Part shown: one piece after another, positions 26,702-35,204 of the stretch
Position numbering within the stretch: the stretch's first letter is position 1
Layout of the letters: each line of letters begins with the position of its first letter
Assembly: GCF_030814225.1 (NCBI RefSeq)
Contig: NZ_JAUSUR010000001.1
Coordinates: 1-64,000 of the forward strand
DNA: 64,000 bases
Direction of reading: 5' to 3'
Source: Breznakia pachnodae
Lineage (GTDB): Bacteria > Bacillota_I > Bacilli_A > Erysipelotrichales > Erysipelotrichaceae
Program-made: the position numbers and the translations under genes
Notes under the pieces: generated by a model
What the model saw: only the letters and a program-made list of their open reading frames with translations
Database searches by the model: none
Told to the model about the DNA's origin: nothing

Positions 26702-26790
26702 ATAAATCTCCATATTAACTCTATTAGTATAGCACAAATCCTGTACTTATATAAAGTTAGCCAACCAAAACTTTTACACAAAAGAAAAAA

Positions 26791-26802
26791 GGTGTTTCCA
26801 CC
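26791..26802 (-). terminator. Weak terminator of the NmrA-like gene
   Basis: Short stem GGTG/CACC with a TTTC loop just before (downstream of) the stop codon region, followed by a long T-run on the minus strand. Confidence 0.5.
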
Positions 26803-26803
26803 C

Positions 26804-27745
26804 TTAATCATCTGTTGAATTTCTTTGTCCTACTTGGAAGTCATCACTATTGGCAAACATCTGTGCTAAGCTAATTGGTTTTGAACCAGTAAGTTTTTCA
26901 AAGTCGTTTGAATGTTCAGACATTTTATCTAAACGAATTGCTCTGGCAAAGGTTACCATTCCATCACTTGAATATGGCGCTGGTGAATCATCCTCAAAGT
27001 TTCCATCGGTTGTTCTAGGAACTCCAATTGCATCAAAAGCAGCATATACATCTTCTTCTGATACATCTTTTACTTGAATGTTAAGTCCTGTCTCTTTGTT
27101 TCCAATTGCTACAAATTCATGTAACGTAAGTGACTCCAATCCATTGATATTTAAAGTTGCTTTATGTAATGACTCATCAGCAAGTGCATACATAGCAGCC
27201 TTTGCACAATCTTTTCTGGAGATATAAGACATTTTACCATCACCTTGACAACTCATCATCATATTACCTGTATCAGTTGCACTGAAATAGCTGGTAATCA
27301 TTGCTTCAGCATATTGTGAGTTTCTTAAGAATACATAATCAACACCTGTACTCTTTACATACTCTTCAGTAAATGCGTGGTCAATCTTTTCAATACTTGG
27401 GTTTTCTGGATCTGTAGCATTTACTAGAGAAGTATACACAACTTTTGATACTCCCGCTTTGATTGCTGCATCTACTGCATTCTTATGTGCATTCTGACGC
27501 TTTATACCAACAAATGGTGATGAGATAACTAAGATTACATCTCCACCCTTAAAAGCCTCTGCTAAGCTCTCTGGATGATTGAAGTTTGCAACTCTTGTAT
27601 CAAATCCTAATTCTTTATATTTCTTTAATCCTGCTTCAAAAGGACATGTGTAAATTAAATCTTCTTTTTTCACTAGTTCTGTTATGTGATCAGCAACAAA
27701 ACCACCAAAATTACCATCTACTCCTGTAACTATTATTTTAGCCAT
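26804..27745 (-). CDS. NmrA-like NAD(P)-binding oxidoreductase
   Basis: 313 residues. N-terminal nucleotide-binding motif VTGVDGNFGGFV (variant of TGxxGxxG) and the VVYTSLVNA strand identify the atypical SDR / NmrA group, which includes NAD(P)H:quinone reductases of the QorB type and redox-sensing proteins. No catalytic YxxxK is obvious. A LysR gene lies 88 bp upstream on the same strand and may regulate it. AGGAGGTAG ribosome site. Confidence 0.8.
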   Translation of the reverse strand: MAKIIVTGVDGNFGGFVADHITELVKKEDLIYTCPFEAGLKKYKELGFDTRVANFNHPESLAEAFKGGDVILVISSPFVGIKRQNAHKNAVDAAIKAGVSKVVYTSLVNATDPENPSIEKIDHAFTEEYVKSTGVDYVFLRNSQYAEAMITSYFSATDTGNMMMSCQGDGKMSYISRKDCAKAAMYALADESLHKATLNINGLESLTLHEFVAIGNKETGLNIQVKDVSEEDVYAAFDAIGVPRTTDGNFEDDSPAPYSSDGMVTFARAIRLDKMSEHSNDFEKLTGSKPISLAQMFANSDDFQVGQRNSTDD

Positions 27746-27796
27746 AAACTACCTCCTGTTTTATAATTTAATAATACCAGTTACAGATAAGAAAAA

Positions 27797-27812
27797 AAGA
27801 AGTCAACTTCTT
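27797..27812 (-). terminator. Terminator of the LysR gene
   Basis: Stem AAGAAG (27797-27802) / CTTCTT (27807-27812) followed on the minus strand by a T-run. Confidence 0.6.
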
Positions 27813-27832
27813 ATCAACACTATAAGTATTTC

Positions 27833-28720
27833 TTATAATGATGAGAAATAAGTAATAACTTCTTTTAATAGCATATTTACTTTATCATTTATATTTTCTT
27901 TATGAATTCCAACACAGAAATCGGCGTGATGATGACTATTCTTGATTGGTATTTTTACTAGTTCACTTGTCTCTATTACTTCTTCAGCCACAAACGCAAT
28001 TCCTTCATTCAACTGAACTGCAAGTAACAGTTCATCTAATTCATCAAATTCTTTGATAATATTTGGTAATACTCCATCCAACTTAAAGGAATAAATAAAA
28101 TCATCATAGAAATGATTCCCAATATTCTTTGACAACGATACAATTGGATAATCACTGATATCCTCCGGTGTAACTTCTTTAAGGTTTGCCAATGGATGAT
28201 GTTTTGCGCAAACCATACATACATGCATTGGAATTAATTTGTGATAAGAAATATTATTTCTTCCTTTAAAATCATTCTCAATACCAAAGGCAATATCCAA
28301 CTTCTTATCTTCTAATAAATCAATACAGGTAATAAAATTATATTTCTTAACATTTACATCAATACTCTCCAAAGACTTTTTAGCACGTTCGATAATCAAA
28401 GGTAAATGCTTTTTCTCATATGGTCCTGTAATTCCTATTTCTATTTGATTCTTAGAAATGGAAGCAATTTTCTTCGATTGTTGTTCAATGTTTTGATACA
28501 GCGATAGTAAGTTCTTGCAACTTTCATAATAGTATCTTCCAGCATCGGTTAATGTTGGTCGATAAGTTTTTCGATCAAATAAAAGAAATCCTAGTTCTTC
28601 TTCCAGTTTATCAATTTGTTGGGATACTGCTGACTGTGAAACATAATGTTTCTTTGCAGCACCAGTAAAACTTCCCTCTTCTACTACGGACATAAATATC
28701 ATAATTGAATGTTGAACCAT
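27833..28720 (-). CDS. LysR-family transcriptional regulator
   Basis: 295 residues, normal length. N-terminal helix-turn-helix reading EEGSFTGAAKKHYVSQSAVS followed by QQIDKLEEELG; the remainder is a LysR substrate-binding domain with the PLANLKEV block. It lies upstream of the NmrA-like reductase on the same strand, separated by a terminator. Likely an autoregulated sensor of an oxidant or aromatic compound, but the effector cannot be read from sequence. Confidence 0.87.
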   Translation of the reverse strand: MVQHSIMIFMSVVEEGSFTGAAKKHYVSQSAVSQQIDKLEEELGFLLFDRKTYRPTLTDAGRYYYESCKNLLSLYQNIEQQSKKIASISKNQIEIGITGPYEKKHLPLIIERAKKSLESIDVNVKKYNFITCIDLLEDKKLDIAFGIENDFKGRNNISYHKLIPMHVCMVCAKHHPLANLKEVTPEDISDYPIVSLSKNIGNHFYDDFIYSFKLDGVLPNIIKEFDELDELLLAVQLNEGIAFVAEEVIETSELVKIPIKNSHHHADFCVGIHKENINDKVNMLLKEVITYFSSL

Positions 28721-28782
28721 ATGATCACCTCGCTATAATAATATCACAAATTAAACAACTCTATCTATGTTCACCAAATGAA

Positions 28783-28806
28783 AAGCTGGTCATCTCTAAC
28801 CAACTT
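28783..28806 (-). terminator. Terminator of the AIM24-like gene
   Basis: Stem AAGCTGGT (28783-28790) / ACCAACTT (28799-28806), one G-U pair, then TTTTC on the minus strand. Confidence 0.65.
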
Positions 28807-28827
28807 TCTAGTTATATTAATATAAAA

Positions 28828-29502
28828 CTATTTCGCACTTGGCAAGAATGGTGCTAATGTAGCTGCTAATCCATTCATTGTCATTGTTTGAACCGTTACT
28901 TTACCTGGACCATATACCACTGTATCAAATAAACCTTCTCCACCAAGAACTTTATTCTTAAGTCCTTTTACGGATTCAATTTCCATTCGACATGTTTCAT
29001 CCATCAATGCAACAACTCCTGTATCACATACTAGTTTTTCGTTATCTGCTAATTCATATTCTTTTGCATATCCATCAATTTCAACAAACGCCACTCCTGG
29101 ACCTGTAATCTTCTGCATGATGAATCCTTCTCCACCAAACAAACCAGCTCCAAATTTCTTCTGAAAGAAAACCGATAGTTCAACACCTGCGCTAGCTGCT
29201 AAGAATCCTCGTTTTTGCACAACAATACTTTCACCAGCTCCTAGTTCTAAAGCACGAATGGAACCAGGAAATGATGCTGAAAAAGCAACCTGTGATGCTG
29301 TATTAGCTGTATAGTGACTTAAGAATAAGCTTTCTCCACTAAACATACGCCCAAGCATTTTACCTGCTCCTCCACCTTTGGTTTCGGTTGTGATATCACC
29401 TTTCACCCATGATCTTCCACCATTTTCACTAATCATCCCTTCACCAGCTTCTAAATCACATAAGACAACTGATAATGGTTCTCCTTCGATTGTATACTTC
29501 AT
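28828..29502 (-). CDS. AIM24 / TIGR00266 family protein
   Basis: 224 residues from the ATG after GGGAGGAG. The sequence is a beta-rich, glycine-rich repeat with GGGAGKMLGRMFSGES and GGEGFIMQKI, the hallmarks of the AIM24/TIGR00266 family (tryptophan RNA-binding attenuator-like fold). The bacterial function is not established; mitochondrial AIM24 helps shape cristae. No signal peptide or membrane helix. It is a monocistronic unit. Confidence 0.82.
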   Translation of the reverse strand: MKYTIEGEPLSVVLCDLEAGEGMISENGGRSWVKGDITTETKGGGAGKMLGRMFSGESLFLSHYTANTASQVAFSASFPGSIRALELGAGESIVVQKRGFLAASAGVELSVFFQKKFGAGLFGGEGFIMQKITGPGVAFVEIDGYAKEYELADNEKLVCDTGVVALMDETCRMEIESVKGLKNKVLGGEGLFDTVVYGPGKVTVQTMTMNGLAATLAPFLPSAK

Positions 29503-29593
29503 ATTTGCTCCTCCCAACTCTTTTTATATTGAGTTACTGGTTTCATCATATCATAAAATTATCTATTTTAATTCATATATTTTCCAAAAAAAA

Positions 29594-29610
29594 GACACTC
29601 AGTGAGTGCC
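29594..29610 (-). terminator. Terminator of hpf
   Basis: Stem GACACTC (29594-29600) / GAGTGCC (29604-29610) with 3-nt loop and TTTTTTTT on the minus strand. Confidence 0.75.
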
Positions 29611-29620
29611 TCTTAATCTG

Positions 29621-30154
29621 CTATTCTGTTTCGATACAACCGTATCCACCGTTGTCACGTTTGTAAACTACTGCAACATCTTTTGTTTCGTTATCTGTAT
29701 AAATGAAGAATGAATGTCCTAACATTTCCATTCTCATAATTGCTTCATCTACATCCATAAAATCCGGAGCAATTGTTTTTGTACGAACTACTTCTTCATC
29801 ATCTGCACTTTCATCTTCAGGAATATCTTCATCGATGAATGCCATTGCTAACTTGTCTTTACCTTTACGTGATAATCTTGTTTTTTGTCTTCTGATTTGG
29901 TCTTCTAATTTATCGATGACTAAGTCAATCGCAGCATATAAATCTTCATGCGTTACCTCTGCTCTCAATACTGCAAACTTAGTTGGAATTGTTACCTCAA
30001 TCTTTTGCCCTAACGGATAAACTCGAACCACTACATGTGCTGTAACATCATCATCTATGATGAAGTACTTTTCAAGAAAATTAAGTTTTGTTTCAACTTT
30101 CTCAGCGATTGCTGGTGTTACTGTAATGTTCTTTCCATAAATTTGTACTTTCAT
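29621..30154 (-). CDS. hpf: Ribosome hibernation promoting factor, long form
   Basis: 177 residues. The N-terminal ribosome-binding domain (about 1-100; VQIYGKNITVTPAI, basic helix QIRRQKTRLSRKGKDK) is followed by an acidic linker and the C-terminal dimerisation domain (MRMEMLGHSFFIYTDNET) that marks the long form. It joins 70S ribosomes into inactive 100S dimers when growth slows. Minus-strand TATAAT at 30183-30188 and an AGGAGG-type site precede it. Confidence 0.93.
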   Translation of the reverse strand: MKVQIYGKNITVTPAIAEKVETKLNFLEKYFIIDDDVTAHVVVRVYPLGQKIEVTIPTKFAVLRAEVTHEDLYAAIDLVIDKLEDQIRRQKTRLSRKGKDKLAMAFIDEDIPEDESADDEEVVRTKTIAPDFMDVDEAIMRMEMLGHSFFIYTDNETKDVAVVYKRDNGGYGCIETE

Positions 30155-30235
30155 AATAAGTACCTCCTTCTTCTTTGATTATATTATAACCAATCTACCC
30201 TGAAAGAATAGTCTTTATTTCATGGTAAATTATGG

Positions 30236-30280
30236 TATAATGTAGGTGCTAAGGGGCATTCACTGCCCTTTTTATTTTTC
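30236..30280 (+). promoter_or_regulatory. Plus-strand TATAAT box followed at once by a terminator
   Basis: In the hpf upstream gap a plus-strand extended -10 (TGG-TATAAT, 30236-30241) is followed within 13 bp by GGGCA/TGCCC (30254-30268) and a run TTTTTATTTTTC. No plus-strand gene exists here. It may be a tiny abortive transcript, or the hairpin may just end the minus-strand phospholipase gene. Confidence 0.3.
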
Positions 30281-31240
30281 ATAGATATCATCCATGTATA
30301 AACGCTTCATTTTCCCTTTTACTCCATTTGAATAAGAACGATCATCGATAAAATCCAATAGCGGTTTTATCGGTTTTTTTTCTAATGCATCAAAGAGTAA
30401 TGGCAGTCCAATGCTTGCATTATGCATTGCCTTTTGAAACAGTTCATCTTCACTTTCGTTTGATACCTCTCCAGTACAAGGGTGTTTCCATTCCCTTTTC
30501 TCAATGTTCATTACATCGTATTGCGTATCAATATCAGGAGTTACAACATTTCCACTTAACCCTGGTTTTCTGGTAATAAACTCAACAACTTTTAATAAAC
30601 GATATTTAATCTTTTTAGGATCATATAAATACTTTTGAGCTTTTTCCCAATCTTTTAATGCCTGTTTAATATCTTCTTTGCTTACATCAATATCCAAACA
30701 GTCCTTTACTGCATTTACATACACTTCACCAATTGCCTTTGAAGAATATCTACTTCTTCGGCAGATTCGAAATGTTTCATATGTTTTAATCGTTTCATTA
30801 CGATAGTTTTTTAAATTAATTGTATCCATCATTGATTCAAAACGATGATGATGCATCTTACTGTTGGTTTCACCAAATCCAGTAAAATATACAACATAGG
30901 GATGCATAACACTGTCTAACTGCCAATGTAAGTAGTGGCCAATGATATAAGTTGCCATTGCATCTTTGTATGGTCCTGCTTTTTGTTTGTGATAGGTTTC
31001 TACTGCACTTTTATAAAATGCATTGATTTTCTTTCGGTGCAGTTCACTACCAATATCGGATATACGCATATCTTGTTTTTTATAAATAGGAAACGCTCCA
31101 TGGAAAAAAAGAAAATCTGGGCCATTCGTTCCGATAAGATATTCCTTTTTGTGTTCATTGATTATTTCTCTATATTTTTCATCTTTTATATCTTTATAAA
31201 CTTCTTCACAGAAGATTGCATGTGTAATAATATTTGGCAT
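30272..31240 (-). CDS. Zinc-dependent phospholipase C-like protein
   Basis: 322 residues. Zinc-ligand pattern of the zinc-dependent phospholipase C family: PNIITHAIF at the start, GTNGPDFLFF near 54, GHYLHWQLDSVMHPYV near 105-120, and HHHRFE near 135. There is no signal peptide, so unlike clostridial alpha-toxin it appears cytoplasmic and is not an evident toxin; such intracellular homologues are common in gut Bacillota and are uncharacterised. Its stop is followed by a hairpin whose U-run lies on the other strand. Confidence 0.8.
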   Translation of the reverse strand: MPNIITHAIFCEEVYKDIKDEKYREIINEHKKEYLIGTNGPDFLFFHGAFPIYKKQDMRISDIGSELHRKKINAFYKSAVETYHKQKAGPYKDAMATYIIGHYLHWQLDSVMHPYVVYFTGFGETNSKMHHHRFESMMDTINLKNYRNETIKTYETFRICRRSRYSSKAIGEVYVNAVKDCLDIDVSKEDIKQALKDWEKAQKYLYDPKKIKYRLLKVVEFITRKPGLSGNVVTPDIDTQYDVMNIEKREWKHPCTGEVSNESEDELFQKAMHNASIGLPLLFDALEKKPIKPLLDFIDDRSYSNGVKGKMKRLYMDDIYEK

Positions 31241-31298
31241 CTTTCACCTCACTGATATTATAGCATAGCTAATTTAAAATCACCTTAGAAAGGCATGA

Positions 31299-32738
31299 CT
31301 AATACTGCTTTAAAATCCAATGATAAACCAGATACATAGCATAGGTATCCATGGCACAATACTTAAGTAAACTTTCAATAACTGCTGGATCTGCATCATT
31401 TTCTAAATTGATATAACTTCTTACTGCTTCCATCCCGTGTGAAATTTCTAAATCATCATAAGAATAGTCAGTAAAAATAGAAACTAACTTCTTAAGTGAA
31501 TACATTCCTGCCATGCGATTATCATAGATCAAACCAGAACTGAATGGAATTGCTAAGTCTATCATTCTCTCCCATATCTGTTGGAGTTGTTCTTTGTATT
31601 GAGGAAACTGTTCTGCTAATTGCTTTAAACGCAGTTTCTCAGCACCTTCTACGTTATAGCACATCACACTTCCCTCTTTTGGTAAATGTTCTATCAGATG
31701 CTGTATAAATGTCTCACGACAATCATTCTTACCTAAAAATTCTTCATGGCGTAAATTACCATCTTTATCTTCTATATGAAGTGAGTATTGGAAGGTAAGT
31801 ACATCATAAGGATGCATCAAATCATATGGAGGAAAAGCAAAGGTTTCCCATTCAAAGTCCAAATAAGAAATTGGATATTGAATATCCTTAAAAAAGCCTT
31901 CCACTGCCATCTTATCAAAGAACAACTTGCCACTCTTTGCCGCCATATACTGTGCAAACTGATGACGTGTTCCTTCAATTTCACTAAAGTCCAATTGATT
32001 AATCGTATGAATTCCCTGATCATATAAATCAAATTTCTTTGAGGAAGATACCAAATGATAAATACTTGTATCACCTTTTACTCCAAAACATGAATCAAAA
32101 TAATCACATTTATTACGACGTGTACATATATTCGTACGTTCCTTTTCAATATGCTCCATCTGTAATGTTTCGTCCATCTTTTTTAGAATTGGCGAAAGAT
32201 TACGTTTACGATGTTTAATCAAAGAACTGATTTTATTGTTTGGTCGATTACGGTCATTGTATAAGAAATCATCAATTTGAAGCAATTCATTTAAATCTAG
32301 TTCACCTTTACGACAATAATTTGCATTTAAATGCGATACTTTACGACCAACAACCTTAATACCTAACTTATTCAATACCCATTCATTATCTGCCATTGTC
32401 TGAGCTTCACTCTCTTTAGGAAAACAACTGGCATAAGTATAATACAAAAAGTAACCATCACTCTTTTTTACCATGATTGGTATTTTTACGCGTAAGTCTT
32501 CATATTCAAAACGAGTACTTACAAATACATCATACTTATCTTCGTTATCAAAGAATACATCATTGGTATTGTTTGGTTGACCTTTTAGGTAATTATCAAT
32601 TCCTAAGCGCTTTAGTGTCAGTTCTAGAATATTTTCATTGAACGTCACATATGCTTGAAAAGGCTGAGGGGCTCTTTTTGTCCACCACAGCAGTTTTTCA
32701 CAACGTTCAAATTTTTTTATGTCTGAAATATGTTTCAT
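31299..32738 (-). CDS. DUF2779 protein with DEDD exonuclease domain and degenerate RecB-type domain
   Basis: 479 residues from the ATG six bases after GAGG. The N-terminal half resembles Cas4/RecB nucleases: Cys13 plus Cys205, Cys211 and Cys217 could hold an Fe-S cluster. However, the PD-(D/E)xK strand reads KKSDGYFLYYTYAS where E-x-K would be expected, so that nuclease centre appears lost. The C-terminal half (about 288-479, DUF2779) has an RNase H-like DEDD pattern: Asp294/Glu296 in SYLDFEWE and the Exo III motif Tyr460-x3-Asp464. Substrate unknown; DNA repair or RNA processing are possible. Upstream (22 bp) is a WYL regulator. Confidence 0.72.
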   Translation of the reverse strand: MKHISDIKKFERCEKLLWWTKRAPQPFQAYVTFNENILELTLKRLGIDNYLKGQPNNTNDVFFDNEDKYDVFVSTRFEYEDLRVKIPIMVKKSDGYFLYYTYASCFPKESEAQTMADNEWVLNKLGIKVVGRKVSHLNANYCRKGELDLNELLQIDDFLYNDRNRPNNKISSLIKHRKRNLSPILKKMDETLQMEHIEKERTNICTRRNKCDYFDSCFGVKGDTSIYHLVSSSKKFDLYDQGIHTINQLDFSEIEGTRHQFAQYMAAKSGKLFFDKMAVEGFFKDIQYPISYLDFEWETFAFPPYDLMHPYDVLTFQYSLHIEDKDGNLRHEEFLGKNDCRETFIQHLIEHLPKEGSVMCYNVEGAEKLRLKQLAEQFPQYKEQLQQIWERMIDLAIPFSSGLIYDNRMAGMYSLKKLVSIFTDYSYDDLEISHGMEAVRSYINLENDADPAVIESLLKYCAMDTYAMYLVYHWILKQY

Positions 32739-32759
32739 GTATAACCTCAACGAAGAATA

Positions 32760-33704
32760 TTATACCATATATTGTTTTAAAGATTTCGATAAAATATCAA
32801 TCACTTCATCTTTTAAGGAATCTGGACTTAATATTTTACAGGAATCACCTAAGGAAAGTACAAATTCTAAAATCTTCATTTTATTCTCCATCGTGAACTT
32901 TAAGTACAGTTGATTCCCTCTTTGTTTCTTCTCACAAAGGATACCAATTTCCTTCTCATACAACAAAGTTGCCTGCTGTCCACTGATTAGAAGCTCCACC
33001 TCATATGTTTCTTTTAAAATATTCTGTTTCCCTATATAATTATGAATATTAAAGTCCGTATCACGCGAAAACACTTGTGTCGTCTTTACTACATCTTTCA
33101 TTCTTAGTGATGAAATCTTAAACGTTTTATACAAGTGTGATTTATTGGCAGTTATATCATAACCTAATACATAGTTTCCATCATCGCTGTATACAAGCTC
33201 ATAAGGCTGTATACGGCGTGTTTCATAAATATTAGCTCCCAGTTTACGATAACTGAATTCAACACAGAGATTGTGCTCTTTCGCGTCCATAAACAGTTTT
33301 GAATATCCTTGTTCTTCGTGATTAAAGGAAGTATGAAATAAATAATGAATATCTTGTGAACCTTTAGGGTCTCTTAAGTTATTCTTTATCTTCATAAGTG
33401 CATGATCAAACTGCGCTACCTGATGAAAGTTAGCAGTATGTAGATATCTGGAAGCATCATTAAGTGCCATGATTTCCGCTTCATCCAAGGCAATTGTTGG
33501 AATCAGTGAATTTTCATCCAAACGATATCCACCATATTTTCCGCTCACACTCTCAATCATATATCCTGCGGTTTCCAATTCTTTTTTGAATTCAGAAACA
33601 TTGCGAATATTAGTTTCAAGATATTCTGCTAATTCTTCTCTTGAAACCAGATCCTTTGCTTTCAGATAATTCAACATTTTAATCGTAAGTGCACTTCGAT
33701 TCAT
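32760..33704 (-). CDS. WYL-domain transcriptional regulator
   Basis: 314 residues. N-terminal winged helix (about 5-60; LVSREELAEYLETNIRNVSE), middle WYL domain (about 135-215; CVEFSYR, QPYELVYSDDGNYVLGYD) and a C-terminal WCX extension. WYL domains bind nucleic acids or nucleotides and often regulate DNA-repair or defence genes. It lies upstream of the DUF2779 nuclease-like gene on the same strand, which fits such a pairing. AGGAGGTAT ribosome site. Confidence 0.85.
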   Translation of the reverse strand: MNRSALTIKMLNYLKAKDLVSREELAEYLETNIRNVSEFKKELETAGYMIESVSGKYGGYRLDENSLIPTIALDEAEIMALNDASRYLHTANFHQVAQFDHALMKIKNNLRDPKGSQDIHYLFHTSFNHEEQGYSKLFMDAKEHNLCVEFSYRKLGANIYETRRIQPYELVYSDDGNYVLGYDITANKSHLYKTFKISSLRMKDVVKTTQVFSRDTDFNIHNYIGKQNILKETYEVELLISGQQATLLYEKEIGILCEKKQRGNQLYLKFTMENKMKILEFVLSLGDSCKILSPDSLKDEVIDILSKSLKQYMV

Positions 33705-33721
33705 TTCATACCTCCTATTGT

Positions 33722-34072
33722 TTAGTGTTGATAGGCTACAGAACTCGGTGCAAATCTTGAAGGAAATTCTCCAAATGTTTCATTTGGAACAAACTCCTTA
33801 GGAACTACTCCCTGAAATACTAATGGCCAAACCATGTTTCCTAGCCCATACTCAAGAGCAAATCCTAATGCTTCTGATTGTTGAGAAGCTCCATGTGATA
33901 TTAATAAATCAACGATATCAAGATTTTGGTTATATACTGCATGAACCAGAATTGGATATCCATTAAAAATCCAGTTTGGATCCGCTCCATTGATAATGGC
34001 ATTCTTTACCATACCAGTATCACCTTCCCATACACCATTTAATAAGTCCTTTGCTAATAATGTTTCTTTCAT
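33722..34072 (-). CDS. Short ankyrin-repeat protein
   Basis: 116 residues with two or three ankyrin repeats: AIINGADPNWIFNGYPILVH and AVYNQNLDIVDLLISHGAS are clear. No signal peptide. Ankyrin repeats bind proteins; the partner is unknown. It starts after AAAAGGAGATG and precedes the WYL gene by 17 bp on the same strand, so ankyrin, WYL and DUF2779 genes probably form one transcript. Confidence 0.78.
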   Translation of the reverse strand: MKETLLAKDLLNGVWEGDTGMVKNAIINGADPNWIFNGYPILVHAVYNQNLDIVDLLISHGASQQSEALGFALEYGLGNMVWPLVFQGVVPKEFVPNETFGEFPSRFAPSSVAYQH

Positions 34073-34158
34073 GTCGTCATCTCCTTTTGTATGACTACAG
34101 TATAAACACTATTGTTACATTATTCATGTTACAATCTGAAGTTATCTTTGTAAAGAAA

Positions 34159-34176
34159 AACAGTCCTAAGACTGTT
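34159..34176 (-). terminator. Terminator of the ftsW-rsmD-coaD unit
   Basis: Stem AACAGTC (34159-34165) / GACTGTT (34170-34176) then TTTCTTT on the minus strand; it overlaps the coaD stop codon. Confidence 0.75.
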
Positions 34177-34654
34177 ACTTTTGATACTTTAATTTTAATT
34201 TTTCAATTACATATGCATCCGCAAACCCTGATACATCTTCACCAAAGGATGCGATTTCCTTTACCGTACTACTTGATAAAAATGAGTATTCCGGTTTCGC
34301 CATAAAGAAGCAAGTCTCAATATCATCATTGATCCACATATTCGCTGTTGCATTACGCAACTCATACTCATAATCCAGTACCGCACGAATTCCACGAATC
34401 ATTACTTTTGCATCTTTCTCTTTTGCATAATGAATACTTAATCCTTCACCAATATCACATGTTACATTATCAAGTCCTTTACAGCACTCTTTTAACATAT
34501 CCAAACGTTCTTCTTCACTAAACAGATAGTTTTTATCCGGATTGCGCATCAATACAACAATCACTTCATCAAATACACTGGCAGAACGTTTAATGATATC
34601 TAAATGTCCTTTGGTAACTGGATCAAAACTTCCAGGATAAATTGCTCGTTTCAT
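34175..34654 (-). CDS. coaD: Phosphopantetheine adenylyltransferase
   Basis: 159 residues, normal length. Nucleotidyltransferase motif YPGSFDPVTKGHLDI at 5-19 (T/HxGH) and the C-terminal SFLSSSTVKEIA. It transfers AMP from ATP to 4'-phosphopantetheine in coenzyme A synthesis. It follows rsmD by 4 bp, the usual rsmD-coaD pair of Bacillota. Confidence 0.96.
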   Translation of the reverse strand: MKRAIYPGSFDPVTKGHLDIIKRSASVFDEVIVVLMRNPDKNYLFSEEERLDMLKECCKGLDNVTCDIGEGLSIHYAKEKDAKVMIRGIRAVLDYEYELRNATANMWINDDIETCFFMAKPEYSFLSSSTVKEIASFGEDVSGFADAYVIEKLKLKYQK

Positions 34655-34658
34655 AATC

Positions 34659-35204
34659 TTACTCTCCCTTGAAATAGGTAATCTTTGTTGACCTATAATC
34701 CTTTTCCTTCGTTTTCTTTAAACTTCCATACTGATCTTTCAACGCTAAATCACTCTTGCTTTCACAAATAAGAATACAGTTAACATTCAACATCTCTTCA
34801 TTTACTAAAAACTCAATGATTTCATCATAGACATCCATCGCATATGGAGGATCTAAATAAACAAGATCAAACTTCATATCTGACAATCTTTTTAACACAC
34901 TACTATAATGTCCCTTTATGACTTCGACATTCTTTTCTTCCTTTAATGCTGCTACATTTTTCTTGATCACTTGAATTGCTGCAAAGTTATTATCAATCAC
35001 ATAGGCTTTGTTCATTCCTCTTGAGATTGCCTCTAAGGCTATTGCCCCACTTCCACCAAATACATCCAGCATACTACCACCCTCAAAAAATGGTCCTATA
35101 CTTGAAAATACAGCTTCTTTAATTTTATCGCTGGTAGGTCTTGTTACATCGCCATTCAGGCTTTCTAAGAAGCGTGAACGATGTTTACCTGCAGTAATCC
35201 TCAT
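34659..35204 (-). CDS. rsmD: 16S rRNA guanine-N2 methyltransferase RsmD
   Basis: 181 residues from the ATG that overlaps the upstream stop codon (TGATG). SAM-binding block MLDVFGGSGAIALEAISRG near 45-63 and the catalytic YLDPPYA near 115 identify RsmD, which methylates G966 of 16S rRNA. Coupled to ftsW/rodA upstream and coaD downstream. Confidence 0.94.
   Translation of the reverse strand: MRITAGKHRSRFLESLNGDVTRPTSDKIKEAVFSSIGPFFEGGSMLDVFGGSGAIALEAISRGMNKAYVIDNNFAAIQVIKKNVAALKEEKNVEVIKGHYSSVLKRLSDMKFDLVYLDPPYAMDVYDEIIEFLVNEEMLNVNCILICESKSDLALKDQYGSLKKTKEKDYRSTKITYFKGE

Noticed and set aside
30272..31240. Secreted alpha-toxin-like phospholipase
   Set aside because: No signal peptide and no C-terminal C2-like domain; it looks like the cytoplasmic uncharacterised branch.
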